A stretch of DNA of 64,000 bases from Falsiroseomonas tokyonensis (GCF_019024325.1 NZ_JAFNJS010000004.1:186001-250000); one strand, 5' to 3'; positions 1 through 9,177 are shown, counted from the first letter of the stretch. The notes: generated from the letters alone by a model not told the origin. Numbers and translations: made by a program.

Positions 1-1348
1 CGGTCTTCTCGTCGATGCCCAGCGCCGGGTCCTCGATGCGGGCGTGGTAGTCCTCCGGCCCCTCGAAGACCGCGACCTTGCCTTCGAAGACATCCGGGTT
101 CTCGGACAGGAAGCGCGCCCGGAAGGCCTTGTCGATGACGCTGATCTTCATCACGGCGCTGTCGAACAGATTGCCGTTCAGCACGATGAAGCCGGCCTGT
201 TCCTTCATCGGCCGGTCCATGGCGCGGATCACCTCGCGGTCCGGCTCCGGCACATCGGCCAGATTCTCCGCCACGGTCTTGCCGGTGACGGTCATCACAT
301 CGCCATGCAGAAGGCCCGCCTTCAGCAATTCGCGCATCACGCCCGGCACGCCGCCGGCGCGGTAGAAGGCCTCGCCCAGGAAGCGGCCGGCGGGCTGGCA
401 ATCCACCAGCAGCGGGATCTCCGCCCCCACGCGCTGCCAGTCGGACAAGTCATGCTCCACGCCCATATGGCGGGCGATCGCCACCATGTGGATCGGGCAG
501 TTGCTCGACGCGCCGATGGCCGAGGCCACCATGACGGCATTCTCGAAGGCCTTCTTGGTCATGACGTCGGAGGGGCGGAGGTTCGCCTTCACCATCTCCA
601 CCGCCCGCACGCCCGTCATGTAGGCCATCTGCGCCCGCTGCCGGTAAGGCCCGGGGATCGCCGCGCTGCCGGTCAGCGTCATCCCCACCGCCTCGGCCAG
701 CGAATTCATCGACAGCGCCGTGCCCATGGTCGAGCAATGCCCGACCGAGGTGGAGCTTGCCGCCACCATCTCGATGAAGCCTTCGTAGTCGATCTCCCCG
801 GCCGCGAGCTTCTTCCGGGCCTCCCAGACGATGGTGCCGGACCCCGCCAGCCGCCCATGCCACCAGCCATCCAGCATCGGCCCGCCGGGCAGCGCGACCG
901 CCGGGATGTTCATGGTGGCCGCGCCCATCAGCATCGCCGGCGTGGTCTTGTCGCAGCCCGTGGTCAGCACGACGCCATCGATCGGATAGCCGTGCAGGAT
1001 CTCTACAAGTGACAGGTACTGAAGATTGCGATCCAGCGAGGCCGTGGGGCGCTTGAGCGTTTCCTGGATCGGGTGGACCGGAAATTCCAGGGGCACGCCG
1101 CCGGCATCGCGGATGCCCGCCTTCACCCGCTCCGCCAGGGCGATGTGGTGCCGGTTGCAGGGGGAGATGTCGGAGCCGGTCTGGGCGATGCCGATCATCG
1201 GCCGGCCCGACTGCAATTCGGCGCGCGTCATCCCGAAGTTCAACTGCCGCTCGATATAGAGCGAGGTCATTCCGGGATCCTGGGGGTCGTCGAACCAGCG
1301 CTGGCTGCGAAGCTTGAAGGGCTTCTTGGTCTGGTCGTGGTCGTCCAT
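1..1348 (-). CDS. IlvD/Edd-family sugar-acid dehydratase, C-terminus cut by window edge
   Basis: Fe-S dehydratase that removes water from a polyhydroxy acid; the sequence most resembles the D-xylonate/L-arabinonate branch rather than the branched-chain amino-acid enzyme. About 449 residues are present of the usual 570-600. The N-terminus has RSQRWFDDP, then [26 protein letters not shown] and GHCSTMGTA, which carry the cluster-ligand cysteines of the family. The ATG at 1348 follows a GGGGA box. It would act in the cytoplasm in pentose-acid catabolism; the substrate is inferred from motif similarity only. The gene is divergent from the two-component system at 1662, and a 34-codon small ORF lies just upstream on the same strand. 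Confidence 0.9.
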   Translation of the reverse strand, partial: MDDHDQTKKPFKLRSQRWFDDPQDPGMTSLYIERQLNFGMTRAELQSGRPMIGIAQTGSDISPCNRHHIALAERVKAGIRDAGGVPLEFPVHPIQETLKRPTASLDRNLQYLSLVEILHGYPIDGVVLTTGCDKTTPAMLMGAATMNIPAVALPGGPMLDGWWHGRLAGSGTIVWEARKKLAAGEIDYEGFIEMVAASSTSVGHCSTMGTALSMNSLAEAVGMTLTGSAAIPGPYRQRAQMAYMTGVRAVEMVKANLRPSDVMTKKAFENAVMVASAIGASSNCPIHMVAIARHMGVEHDLSDWQRVGAEIPLLVDCQPAGRFLGEAFYRAGGVPGVMRELLKAGLLHGDVMTVTGKTVAENLADVPEPDREVIRAMDRPMKEQAGFIVLNGNLFDSAVMKISVIDKAFRARFLSENPDVFEGKVAVFEGPEDYHARIEDPALGIDEKT

Positions 1349-1661
1349 GGCGGTTCCCCCATCGGCCTGTGCCGTTGGGGGAAGTGAGGCGCCGCACCGC
1401 CCTTTCGTCAACCTCTCCCGCAACCGGCGGGCTTGGCCTTCCGGCCCGCGGCACGCTCCAGCCACTGCCGGGACAGCAGGTCCCAGAGGGTGGGTTCGGC
1501 TGGACAGGACATGGCGCGTCTCCTCCTGGCGCCCCCCGGTTCTGACCGCGATCCGTTTCCGGATGATGTCGCGCCCCGCCGCCGTGCTGCGGGCTTTATT
1601 GCGCGGCGTTGCGCAGGCATGCTGCGCAACGACGCCCCTCCGCAACGAAGGACCGCCCGCC
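1349..1661. other. Divergent intergenic region
   Basis: A 313-base gap between the divergent dehydratase and response-regulator starts. The dehydratase side holds the small ORF at 1408-1512. The remaining 150 bases before the regulator must contain its promoter, but I see no convincing -35/-10 pair. A GCGCGGCGTTGCGC stretch followed by a second TGCGCAAC near 1600-1628 gives a partial inverted repeat that could be a regulator site; this is weak. Confidence 0.3.
1408..1512 (-). CDS. 34-residue small protein upstream of the dehydratase
   Basis: A short reading frame of 34 residues beginning MSCPAEPTLWDLLSRQWLE and ending in a basic Cys-Gly tail. An AGGAGGA ribosome binding site lies 8 bases before the ATG, the strongest in this part of the window, and codon third positions are nearly all G or C as in neighbouring real genes. 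It ends 59 bases before the dehydratase start on the same strand, so it may be co-transcribed with it or act as a leader ORF. I recognise no family. Coding status is inferred from the ribosome binding site and codon use. Confidence 0.55.
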   Translation of the reverse strand: MSCPAEPTLWDLLSRQWLERAAGRKAKPAGCGRG

Positions 1662-2429
1662 ATGGCGGAGACTGCCGCCATCATCGTCTGCGACGACGAA
1701 CCCGATCTGCGCGAGGCCGTGGCCGAATACCTTTCGCGCCGCGGCTTCGCCGTGCGCCGCGCGGCGGATGGCGCGGAACTGCGCCGGCTGCTGGCCGAGG
1801 AGATGGCAGATCTCGTCGTGCTCGATATCGCCATGCCGGGGGAGGATGGGCTGTCCCTCGCCCGCGCGCTGCGGGCCGAATCCGATATCGGCATCGTCAT
1901 GCTCTCCGCCGCCGGGGATGTGGTGGACCGGGTGGTGGGGCTGGAGGTCGGCGCCGACGACTATGTCGCAAAGCCCGTCGACCTGCGCGAACTCCTCGCC
2001 CGGCTGCGCGCCGTGCTGCGGCGGCGGGAAGCGACGGCGGCGCTGCTGGCCGCCCAGCCCGCCGCTGCCGCCCCCGGCAGCGCCGTGGCCGCCGTGGCCG
2101 CCGCCACGCCCAGCCACCGCATCCGCATGGGCCGCACCTGGCTGGACCTGGAGGCACGCCGCCTGACCGGGCCGGATGGCCAGGAGATTCCGCTCGGCCC
2201 CTCGGAATTCGCCCTGCTGCGCGCCTTCGCCGAACGCCCCGGCCGGGTGCTGACGCGGGAGGTGCTGCTCGACCTGGCCCATCCGCGGGGGGAGGAGCAT
2301 TTCGACCGCTCGATCGACGTCCGCATCGCCCGCATCCGCCGCAAGGTGGAGGCGGTGCCCGACCGGCCCGCGGTCATCCGCACCATCCGCGGCGCCGGCT
2401 ATGTCTTCGACCCCACCGCGAATGCCTGA
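1662..2429 (+). CDS. OmpR/PhoB-family response regulator
   Basis: A 255-residue two-component regulator. The receiver domain (about 1-125) has the acidic pair D11-D12, phospho-acceptor D55 in VVLDIAMPG, S82 and K104 in YVAKP. A low-complexity Ala/Pro linker (about 130-150) leads to a winged-helix DNA-binding domain (about 155-250) ending in IRTIRGAGYVF, typical of the family. The ATG at 1662 is chosen because the receiver domain begins directly there; the frame stays open upstream but without domain sequence. The partner kinase overlaps its 3' end. The signal and targets are unknown. Confidence 0.93.
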   Translation: MAETAAIIVCDDEPDLREAVAEYLSRRGFAVRRAADGAELRRLLAEEMADLVVLDIAMPGEDGLSLARALRAESDIGIVMLSAAGDVVDRVVGLEVGADDYVAKPVDLRELLARLRAVLRRREATAALLAAQPAAAAPGSAVAAVAAATPSHRIRMGRTWLDLEARRLTGPDGQEIPLGPSEFALLRAFAERPGRVLTREVLLDLAHPRGEEHFDRSIDVRIARIRRKVEAVPDRPAVIRTIRGAGYVFDPTANA

Positions 2430-3942
2430 AGCCGGCCCGCCGGGGCAGGATGCCGATGTGGCGCTGCTGCGCGGCGTGCTGGATGCGGCGCCGGCGCGGG
2501 TCTGCGTCGTCTCCCGCGATCGCCGCTACCTCTACGTCAATCGCGAATTCGCCGAATTCGCGCAGCGTCCGGCGGAGAGCATCCTCGGCATGGCGACGCG
2601 CGACCTGGTGGGCCCGGAAGTCGCCGGCCAGCTGGACCCGCTGGCCGACCGCGCCCTGGCCGGGGAGGTGGTGAAGCGCGAGGGATGGATCGACTACCGC
2701 CGCAACGGCCGGCGCTTCATCGCCTGGACCTTCACCCCCTTCGGCGCCCCGCCGGGCGGTGCGGCGGAGGGGCTGCACGAGGCCTTCATCCTGTTCATGC
2801 GCGACCTGACGGAGGAGAAGCGGCGGGAGGAGGAGGCAGAAGCCAGCCGCCAGCAGCTGCGCGCCATCCTGGAAGGCGTGGCCGACGGGGTGAACATCGT
2901 CGGCCCCGATGCGCGGCTGGTGCTGGCCAATGACGGCTTCCTGGCGATGTTCGACTTCCCGCCGCATCTCGGCACGCCCGGCACCCCCGTGGCCGATTTC
3001 GTCCGCAACCGCCTGCGCCGCGCCGATCTGCGGCCGGAGGAAGACCCCTGCGCGCCGGAGGAGGCGCTGGTGCTGGCCCGGGTGGCGGAGATCATGTCCC
3101 GCCCGCCCGGCCGGCAGGAGGAAACCCGCCCCGATGGCCGCGTGATCGAGCTGCGCACCGAACGCCTGGCCGATGGCACGCTGGTCAATACCTACAGCGA
3201 CCTGACCCTGCGGCGGGAGGCCGAGCGCGCCCGCCGCGCGGGGCGGGAGGCGCTGCGCCGCAACGAGAGGCTTTCGGCCATCGCCTCCCTGCTCGCCGGC
3301 GTGGCGCATGAGATCAACAACCCCCTCGCCGTGGTCGCCGCCCAATCCCTGCTGCTGGCGGAGGAGGCGGAGGGCACGGAACTGGCCGCGCGGGCGGAGA
3401 AGGTGCGCCTGGCCGCCGAACGCTGCGGCCGCATCGTCGCCAGCCTGCTCGCCTCCGCCCGCCAGAAGCCGCCGAAGCGGGACAGGGTTTCCCTGGCCCA
3501 GGCGATCGAGACCGGCCTCGACCTGACCGAGGGTGCGCGGGCCGGCGTGGCCCTGGTGCGGGAGGTGCCGGCCGGGCTGCCGCCGGTGCGCGGCGATGCC
3601 GACCAGCTGGCGCATCTGGTGGGCAACCTGCTGGCCAATGCCTGCGCCGCCTTGGCCGGCCATGCGCCGCCCTCGCCGGATTGGCAGCCGCGCATCCGCC
3701 TTTCCGCACGGGTCGGGCCAAAGGAGTTGGAATTGCGGGTGGAGGACAATGGCCCCGGCATTCCACCTGCCCTGCGCGAGCGCGTCTTCGACCCCTTCTT
3801 CACCACCAAGCCGGATGGGGAGGGCACGGGCGTGGGCCTCGCGCTTTGCCGCACCATCGCCCAGGCGCATGGCGGCAGCATCGCGGTGGAGGATACGCCG
3901 GGCGGCGGCGCCACCCTGGTGGTGCGCCTGCCGCTGGGGTGA
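2422..3942 (+). CDS. PAS-domain sensor histidine kinase
   Basis: Kinase partner of the preceding regulator; its ATG at 2422 overlaps the regulator stop. An in-frame ATG at 2401 would add seven residues. There are two PAS-like regions: about 15-130, ending in the short linker DLTEEKRREEE, then about 145-265 containing VADGVNIVGPDARLVLAN. The HisKA box VAHEINNPL has the phosphorylated His at about residue 296. The ATPase domain shows the N box NLLANAC, G1 box DNGPGIPP and G2 box GEGTGVGLALC. No membrane segment or signal peptide is visible, so it is predicted to be a soluble sensor. The ligand is unknown. Confidence 0.92.
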   Translation: MPEAGPPGQDADVALLRGVLDAAPARVCVVSRDRRYLYVNREFAEFAQRPAESILGMATRDLVGPEVAGQLDPLADRALAGEVVKREGWIDYRRNGRRFIAWTFTPFGAPPGGAAEGLHEAFILFMRDLTEEKRREEEAEASRQQLRAILEGVADGVNIVGPDARLVLANDGFLAMFDFPPHLGTPGTPVADFVRNRLRRADLRPEEDPCAPEEALVLARVAEIMSRPPGRQEETRPDGRVIELRTERLADGTLVNTYSDLTLRREAERARRAGREALRRNERLSAIASLLAGVAHEINNPLAVVAAQSLLLAEEAEGTELAARAEKVRLAAERCGRIVASLLASARQKPPKRDRVSLAQAIETGLDLTEGARAGVALVREVPAGLPPVRGDADQLAHLVGNLLANACAALAGHAPPSPDWQPRIRLSARVGPKELELRVEDNGPGIPPALRERVFDPFFTTKPDGEGTGVGLALCRTIAQAHGGSIAVEDTPGGGATLVVRLPLG

Positions 3943-3947
3943 GACCC

Positions 3948-3996
3948 AAAGCCCTCCCCCCCCCCCCCCGCTTGGGCGGGAGGGTTGGGTGGGGGG
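3948..3996. repeat. GC hairpin repeat, copy a (reverse orientation)
   Basis: Hairpin CCCTCCC...GGGAGGG just after the kinase stop, followed by TTGGGTGGGG, so it is the reverse orientation of the family also seen near 4066, 12993, 15485, 17187, 19487, 25884, 54619 and 61072. It contains a run of 14 C (3956-3969), prone to length change or sequencing error. It may also terminate the two-component operon. Confidence 0.6.
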
Positions 3997-4065
3997 CTCG
4001 GTAACGCGGCTACCCTGCCGCAGCAGCCGCACATGAGTTGCACTGGCCTGCCGTATTCGGCGAAG

Positions 4066-4107
4066 CCCCCCACCCAACCCTCCCCCCCTTCGGGTGGAGA
4101 GGGCTTT
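4066..4107. repeat. GC hairpin repeat, copy b
   Basis: CCCACCCAACCCTCCCC stem with a TTC loop and a GGGTGGAGAGGGCTTT return arm. It lies directly after the hydrolase stop (leftward gene) and faces copy a about 70 bases away, giving a convergent pair between two converging genes. It may be a bidirectional terminator. Confidence 0.6.
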
Positions 4108-4112
4108 CCCCC

Positions 4113-5156
4113 TTACGCCGCCGCTTCCTCCAAAAACCCCTGCACGGCCTGGAACAGCGCGCCGCGGTTGCGCTCCATCCACATGTTGTGCGTGCCCTCC
4201 GCCAGCACGACCATGCGCTTGCCGGGCGACCGGCTTAGCTCCGAGAATACCGCGAAGCCCAGCGCCGGCGGCGTGGTGCGGTCCCATTCGCCGAGCACGA
4301 CCAGCGCCGGGGCGGTCACCTTGCCCGGCTCCCACCAGGGCTTGCCCGCATTCCAGAATTCCCGCCCATCCGCCACCGGCCCGTTCGGCACCCGCAGCAC
4401 GGCGGGGTTGGCGCGGATGCCGTCCGGGTCCAGCGCCCAGGTGACGCCGGCAAAATGCTCGAACCAGCCGGGCGGGATCAGCCCGGCGCGCTGCGCCTCC
4501 GGCGCCTGGGCCAGGATTCCCTCCCGCAGCGCGCGCTGGGTCAGCGGCCGCCACGCGCCGAGCGGCCCGCCGCCGGGGTCCGTCCGGCTCGGCCCGTCGC
4601 GCAGCCAGGGCGGCGCGAACAACACCAGACGCTCCACCTGCCCTGGCTGGTCCGCGGCGAAGCGGCCGACCAGCTTGGTGCCCCAGCTGTGGCCCAGCAG
4701 CACCAGCTTCTCGAGCGACCGTCGCTGCCGGATGAAATTCACCGCCGCCGTCAGGTCCGCCATCGCCTGCTCGCCGCGCGCCACCGGCGGGTTCTGGTCG
4801 GCCGGCTGGGACATGGCGGCGGGGCGGGTGGAGCGGCCGAAGCCGCGCACATCCAGCGTCCAGACATCGAAGCCGCGGCTGGCGATGTAATCCATCCAGG
4901 ACAGGCCGCCGAAGGGCAGGTCGAAGCTGGAGGAAGCGCCAAAGCCCGCGCCATGCACCATCAGCAGGGTGCGGGAGGCGCCGGTGGTCGCGCCCTCCTG
5001 CCGCTTGTTGCGCAGGAACACCTCGATGCCCTCGCCGCTCGGCACCATGAACTCTTCCGTGAGCACCTGGGTAGCGGACTGGGCGCGCACCGCCCCCGGC
5101 AGGGCCGAGGCGGCCGCCGCCAGGGCGGGCGCGGCGAGGATGAGGCGTCGCTTCAT
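4113..5156 (-). CDS. Exported alpha/beta hydrolase
   Basis: A 347-residue predicted periplasmic serine hydrolase. The N-terminus MKRRLILAAPALAAAASALP is a signal peptide with likely cleavage after AVRA. The catalytic residues are visible: nucleophile elbow GHSWG, acid in LGEWDRTTP and His in EGTHNMW near the C-terminus. The MVHGAGFGAS segment would form the oxyanion loop. The longer upstream frame is rejected because the signal peptide begins at the ATG at 5156. It is divergent from the MATE exporter, with about 120 bases between starts. The substrate is unknown. Confidence 0.88.
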   Translation of the reverse strand: MKRRLILAAPALAAAASALPGAVRAQSATQVLTEEFMVPSGEGIEVFLRNKRQEGATTGASRTLLMVHGAGFGASSSFDLPFGGLSWMDYIASRGFDVWTLDVRGFGRSTRPAAMSQPADQNPPVARGEQAMADLTAAVNFIRQRRSLEKLVLLGHSWGTKLVGRFAADQPGQVERLVLFAPPWLRDGPSRTDPGGGPLGAWRPLTQRALREGILAQAPEAQRAGLIPPGWFEHFAGVTWALDPDGIRANPAVLRVPNGPVADGREFWNAGKPWWEPGKVTAPALVVLGEWDRTTPPALGFAVFSELSRSPGKRMVVLAEGTHNMWMERNRGALFQAVQGFLEEAAA

Positions 5157-5275
5157 GAAGACAGGCTCCGGACGTCGGTTTTCGGGAGTGTAGCCTCCGC
5201 CCGCCCGCCCCCCAAGCGCGACGCACAGGAAGATCATGCGACCGCGCCGGCGATCCGGGCTAACACCCCGCCGCC

Positions 5276-6685
5276 ATGTCACACAAAGCATTACACACCC
5301 CCGGGCGCCTGGGTGCCTGGGGACCGGAGATTCGCGCGACCCTGGCGCTCGCCTGGCCGCTGGTGCTCACCAACCTCTCGCAATTTGCCCTGTCGCTGAC
5401 CGATGCGTTGTTCCTCGGCCGGGTGTCGACGGAGGCGCTGGCGGCGGCCACGCTGGGCGCCAACCTCTATTTCGCCGCGCTCTCCCCGGCCTTCGGCCTG
5501 GCGCTGGCAGCGGCACCCATGTGCGCGCAGACCCGCGGCCGCGGGCGCGGCCATCTGCGCGGCATGCGCCGCGACGTGCGCGCCGCCTTCTGGGCCTGCG
5601 CGGCCGCCACCATCCCGGTCTGGCTGGCGCTGTGGCACACGGAGGCGCTGCTGGGCCTGCTGGGCCAGGACCCCGCCTTGGCGGCGCTGGCGGCGCAATA
5701 TGTCGGCGCGCTGATGTGGGGCATGCCGCTGTTCTGCGGCTTCGTCGTGCTGCGCGGCTTCCTCTCGGCGGAGCAGCGGCCGATCCCGGCGCTGGTCGTC
5801 TCATTCGTCGGCGTCGCGCTGAACATCCCGCTGAACTACTGGCTGATCCATGGCGGGCTGGGCCTGCCGGCGATGGGCGTGGTCGGCGCCGGCATCGCCT
5901 CCGCGCTCTGCAACCTGGCGATGTTCGCAGGGCTGGTGGTGGTGATTGCGCGCGACCGGCGACTGCGGCGCTATCACCTGTTCGGCCGGCTCTGGCGCTA
6001 CGACCTGGCACGGCTGCGGGAGGTGGCGCAGATCGGCCTGCCGATCGCGGGATCCATGGCGCTGGAGATCTCGGTCTTCGCCTTCGCCGCCATCGCGATG
6101 GGCTGGTTCGGCGCGGTGGCCGTCGCGGCGCATGCCATCGCGGTGCAGGTGGCTTCCGCCACCTTCATGGTGCCGATGGGCATCGGCCAGGCCGCCACCG
6201 CACGCGTCGGGCTGATGACCGGCGCCGGCCGGGCGCGGGAGGCAGCACGCGCGGGCTGGATCGGCATCGGGCTCGGCGCCGGCTTCATGGCGATCTCCGC
6301 CGCCACGCTGGTGCTGCTGGCCGGCCCGATCGCCTGGCTATTCCTGGCGAAAGGCAATCCGGGCGCGGAGGAGACGGCGGCGCTGGCCGCGGTGATGCTG
6401 GTGATGGCGGGCTTCTTCCAGCTTTCGGATGGCGTGCAGGCGGTGGCCGCCGGTGCCTTGCGCGGGTTGAAGGATACAAGGGTGCCGATGCTGCTGGCGG
6501 GACTCGGCTACTGGATCCTCGGCCTGCCGCTCGGCCTTGTACTGGCGCTCCGCTTCGAGGTGGGGCCGATCGGGCTGTGGATCGGGCTCTCGGTGGGGCT
6601 GCTGCTGGTGGCCGGGATGATGCTCGCGCGATGGATGCGGCTTTCCGCCCGCGGCGGCTTGACGCTGCGCCGCCGGCTGCGATGA
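5276..6685 (+). CDS. MATE-family multidrug/cation antiporter
   Basis: A 469-residue polytopic membrane protein with about 12 hydrophobic segments in two related halves. The first begins TLALAWPLVLTNLSQFALSLTD and the second at about residue 250 with REVAQIGLPIAGSMALE, as in NorM-type MATE exporters. Such proteins expel drugs or metabolites in exchange for H+ or Na+. The start is an ATG just after a short 5' region shared with the divergent hydrolase. The thioesterase gene follows 28 bases downstream and may be co-transcribed. The exported compound is unknown. Confidence 0.9.
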   Translation: MSHKALHTPGRLGAWGPEIRATLALAWPLVLTNLSQFALSLTDALFLGRVSTEALAAATLGANLYFAALSPAFGLALAAAPMCAQTRGRGRGHLRGMRRDVRAAFWACAAATIPVWLALWHTEALLGLLGQDPALAALAAQYVGALMWGMPLFCGFVVLRGFLSAEQRPIPALVVSFVGVALNIPLNYWLIHGGLGLPAMGVVGAGIASALCNLAMFAGLVVVIARDRRLRRYHLFGRLWRYDLARLREVAQIGLPIAGSMALEISVFAFAAIAMGWFGAVAVAAHAIAVQVASATFMVPMGIGQAATARVGLMTGAGRAREAARAGWIGIGLGAGFMAISAATLVLLAGPIAWLFLAKGNPGAEETAALAAVMLVMAGFFQLSDGVQAVAAGALRGLKDTRVPMLLAGLGYWILGLPLGLVLALRFEVGPIGLWIGLSVGLLLVAGMMLARWMRLSARGGLTLRRRLR

Positions 6686-6713
6686 CTGGGACCATGCTTC
6701 GACGGAACCTGCC

Positions 6714-7136
6714 ATGACCTTGTGGAAACGCGACTGGACGCCGGCGCAGATCAATGCCCGCATGGCGGACAACATGGCCGGCATGCTGGGGATCGAGGTG
6801 ACGGAGATCGGCTCGGACGCGCTGCACGCCACCATGCCGGTGGATGCCCGCCACGCGCAGCCCTTCGGCCTGCTGCATGGCGGCGCCAGCGTGGTGCTGA
6901 GCGAGACGCTGGGCTCCCTGGCCTGCATGATGACGCTGGAGGAAGGCAAGCGCGCCGTGGGCATCGAGGTGAATGCCAACCACATGGCCGGCGTGAAGCG
7001 GGGCGAGACCGTCACCGCCATCTGCCGGCCGATGCATACCGGCGCGCGCACCCAGGTCTGGCAGACCGAAATCCGCCGCGCCGACGGCAAGCTCGCCTGC
7101 GTCTCCCGCCTCACCTGCGCCGTCGTCGGTGCGTGA
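6714..7136 (+). CDS. Hotdog-fold acyl-CoA thioesterase (PaaI/EntH type)
   Basis: A 140-residue single-domain thioesterase. The motif LLHGGASVVLSETLGS carries the HGG turn and the catalytic glutamate of the PaaI/EntH/MenI group, and GIEVNANHMAGVKRGETV is the following conserved strand and loop. It would hydrolyse aryl- or acyl-CoA esters in the cytoplasm. It sits 28 bases after the MATE gene on the same strand. The precise acyl group cannot be read from the sequence. Confidence 0.87.
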   Translation: MTLWKRDWTPAQINARMADNMAGMLGIEVTEIGSDALHATMPVDARHAQPFGLLHGGASVVLSETLGSLACMMTLEEGKRAVGIEVNANHMAGVKRGETVTAICRPMHTGARTQVWQTEIRRADGKLACVSRLTCAVVGA

Positions 7137-7275
7137 TGCCGGCATGAATGCCAGTGTATTGCTGCCCCTCGAACGCCGGGCGCCGCGCATCCGCGCGGCT
7201 TGGCTTCGCGGCACAGGCCGCGGGCCGCATTCGCGACCTCGGCCCGCCTGCCTCTGATTGGAGAGCACGACCACC

Positions 7276-8277
7276 ATGACCAAGCCCAAAGTCGCCGTCA
7301 TCGGCACCGGCGGCACCATCGCCTCCCAGGGCCTGCACGGGTTGGATGTGCAGGACTATGCCTCCTCCGGCCGTCCCATCCTGGACGCCGAGGCGCTGGT
7401 CGCCGGCGTGCCGGACCTGGCGCGCGTCGCCGATGTCTTCGCCGTGCCTTTCACCGCCATCCCCTCCACCGCCATCGGCTGGTCCGACTGGCGCGCCCTG
7501 GTGGCGAAGATCCTGGAGCTGGAGGCGGCGCATCCGGACCTCGCCGGCATCGTCATCACCCATGGCACGGCGACGCTGGAGGAGACCGCCTACCTTCTGT
7601 CCCTGACCCTGCCGACCGACCTGCCCGTGGTGGTGACCGGCGCCCAGCGCCCCTTCACCGGCCTGTCCTCTGACGCGCAGATGAACCTGGTGGCGGCGGT
7701 GCGCGTGGCGGCCGACCCGCAGGCGCGGGGCCTCGGCGTGCTGGTGGTGCTGAACGATGAGATCCATGCGGCACGGGAAGTGACCAAGACCTCCACCGGC
7801 CGGATGCAGACTTTTCGGAGTCCGGATCTCGGCGCGCTCGGCCATGTCGATGCCGACCGCAACAGCTTCTGGCGGCGGCCCACGCGGGTGATGCCGGTGG
7901 CGGAGCGCTTCGACATCCTGAAGCTGGACCGGCCGCCCCGCGTCGACGTTCTCTATTCCGTGGCGGGCGGCGATAGCGTGGCGGTGCATGCCTTCCTGGC
8001 GGCGGGCGCCGCCGGCATCGTCTGCGCGGCGCTGGCGCCGGGCTTCCTGACGCCGGCCGAGCGCAGCGCCATGGTGGAGGCGATCGCCCAGGGCTGCGTC
8101 GCCGTCCTCTCCTCCCGCGCCGGATCGGGGCGGACCTTCCCGACGAAGCGCTACGGGGAGGAAGGCTTCCTCAATGCCGACAACCTGAACCCGCAGAAGG
8201 CGCGCATCCTGCTGACGCTGGCGCTGACCCGCGGGCGGGATCGGGCGATGATCGCCCGGTTGTTCGAGACGGCCTGA
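7276..8277 (+). CDS. L-asparaginase-family protein with catalytic Asp replaced by Ala
   Basis: A 333-residue protein of the bacterial type I/II asparaginase fold. The first nucleophile motif GTGGTIAS is near the N-terminus. The second motif reads THGTATLEETAY (T98-A99), where active enzymes have THGTDTxEETA; the missing Asp is part of the Thr-Asp-Lys triad. The triad lysine is kept in EVTKTSTGRM. The C-terminal domain is complete. No signal peptide is visible, so it is probably cytoplasmic. The ATG at 7276 follows a GGAGA box; an in-frame TTG lies six codons upstream. It ends one base before the convergent EipB gene. Activity on asparagine is uncertain. Confidence 0.85.
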   Translation: MTKPKVAVIGTGGTIASQGLHGLDVQDYASSGRPILDAEALVAGVPDLARVADVFAVPFTAIPSTAIGWSDWRALVAKILELEAAHPDLAGIVITHGTATLEETAYLLSLTLPTDLPVVVTGAQRPFTGLSSDAQMNLVAAVRVAADPQARGLGVLVVLNDEIHAAREVTKTSTGRMQTFRSPDLGALGHVDADRNSFWRRPTRVMPVAERFDILKLDRPPRVDVLYSVAGGDSVAVHAFLAAGAAGIVCAALAPGFLTPAERSAMVEAIAQGCVAVLSSRAGSGRTFPTKRYGEEGFLNADNLNPQKARILLTLALTRGRDRAMIARLFETA

Positions 8278-9147
8278 TCAGCAGCCGCCTGGCAGGGGCG
8301 AGAGCTCCAGCGCCTGCCCGGTGACGGAAAATTCGCCGAAATCCATCACGATCTCATCGGCGATGCCGTTGTCGTAGTAGCGCAGCCCGACCTCGTATTC
8401 GGGCTGCGAGGCGCCATTGCCGCCGGCGCCGCGCTCGAAGAAGGCGATGCGCATATGGCCGGAGGCCGCGCCCGACATCAGCGGGAAGCGCGGCGTGCCG
8501 CTGGGCTGGGTCCAGCTTGGGATCACGGTCGTCGTGTCCTGCGCGCCCTCGTTGCTGGTGCCATCGAACAGCGGGGCGGCGAGCAGGCGCTGGCCGGCGC
8601 GGGCGGCCTCCACGGCCAGCACCGTGTGGCGCATCGGCAGCAGCGTGCCGGCGGGCAGCGTCTCCTCCTGCCCCGCGGGTTCGCTGAAGCGCACGGTGCC
8701 GCTGCCATCCGGCTTCAGCTCCGCCTCCCCGGCCACGCGCTGGTTGACGGCACCCTGGGTGGTCTGGGTGAGGGAGAAGCGCAGGCTGGAATTGTCCTTC
8801 GCCTCATAGGTCGCGTAGTCGGAGACGGTCTCGATCTCCTGCCCCTCGCGATCCACCACGGTCATGGTCATGCGCTGGCGGGTCGCCCAGCCCTCGCAGG
8901 CATCGGCCACGTCGAAGACCATGGCGCCGCGCACCGCGGTGATGCCGGAATTGCGCGCCTCGCCGAGGTCCAGCCGATAGGCGGCGCGGTGCGGCAGCAT
9001 CCGCGCGATGCCCTGACCCAGCGCCTCCGCCGAGACGCCGGCGCGGGGGCCGGCGGTGATCGGGGCGGGCGGCTGCTGGGCGGCAGCCGGAAGCGCAAGC
9101 AGGCAGAACGCGGCGAGGAGGTGTCGGCGGCGATGGCGGATCGGCAT
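8278..9147 (-). CDS. eipB: EipB-like periplasmic envelope-integrity protein (DUF1849)
   Basis: A 289-residue exported protein with signal peptide RRHLLAAFCLLALPAAAQ. The core begins MLPHRAAYRLDLGEARNSG and continues GAMVFDVADACEGW, typical of DUF1849. The family protein EipB of Brucella is a beta-spiral periplasmic protein held by one disulfide between an early Cys and a C-terminal Cys. Both are here, in DACEGW and as the last residue. It would support outer-envelope stability. Its stop abuts the asparaginase stop, and it lies 30 bases downstream of aspS on the same strand. The start at 9147 is chosen for the signal peptide. Confidence 0.87.
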   Translation of the reverse strand: MPIRHRRRHLLAAFCLLALPAAAQQPPAPITAGPRAGVSAEALGQGIARMLPHRAAYRLDLGEARNSGITAVRGAMVFDVADACEGWATRQRMTMTVVDREGQEIETVSDYATYEAKDNSSLRFSLTQTTQGAVNQRVAGEAELKPDGSGTVRFSEPAGQEETLPAGTLLPMRHTVLAVEAARAGQRLLAAPLFDGTSNEGAQDTTTVIPSWTQPSGTPRFPLMSGAASGHMRIAFFERGAGGNGASQPEYEVGLRYYDNGIADEIVMDFGEFSVTGQALELSPLPGGC

Positions 9148-9177
9148 GGGGGTTCCTCGAAGCGTGCTGCGCTGCAT

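Noticed and set aside
44-1012. 322-codon plus-strand frame at the window start
   Set aside because: Antisense to the IlvD/Edd dehydratase, whose cysteine motifs are unambiguous on the other strand.
2374-5226. 950-codon open frame on the minus strand
   Set aside because: It is antisense to the histidine kinase and out of frame with the hydrolase. Composition is His/Arg/Gln-rich shadow sequence with no domain; high third-position GC removes stops.
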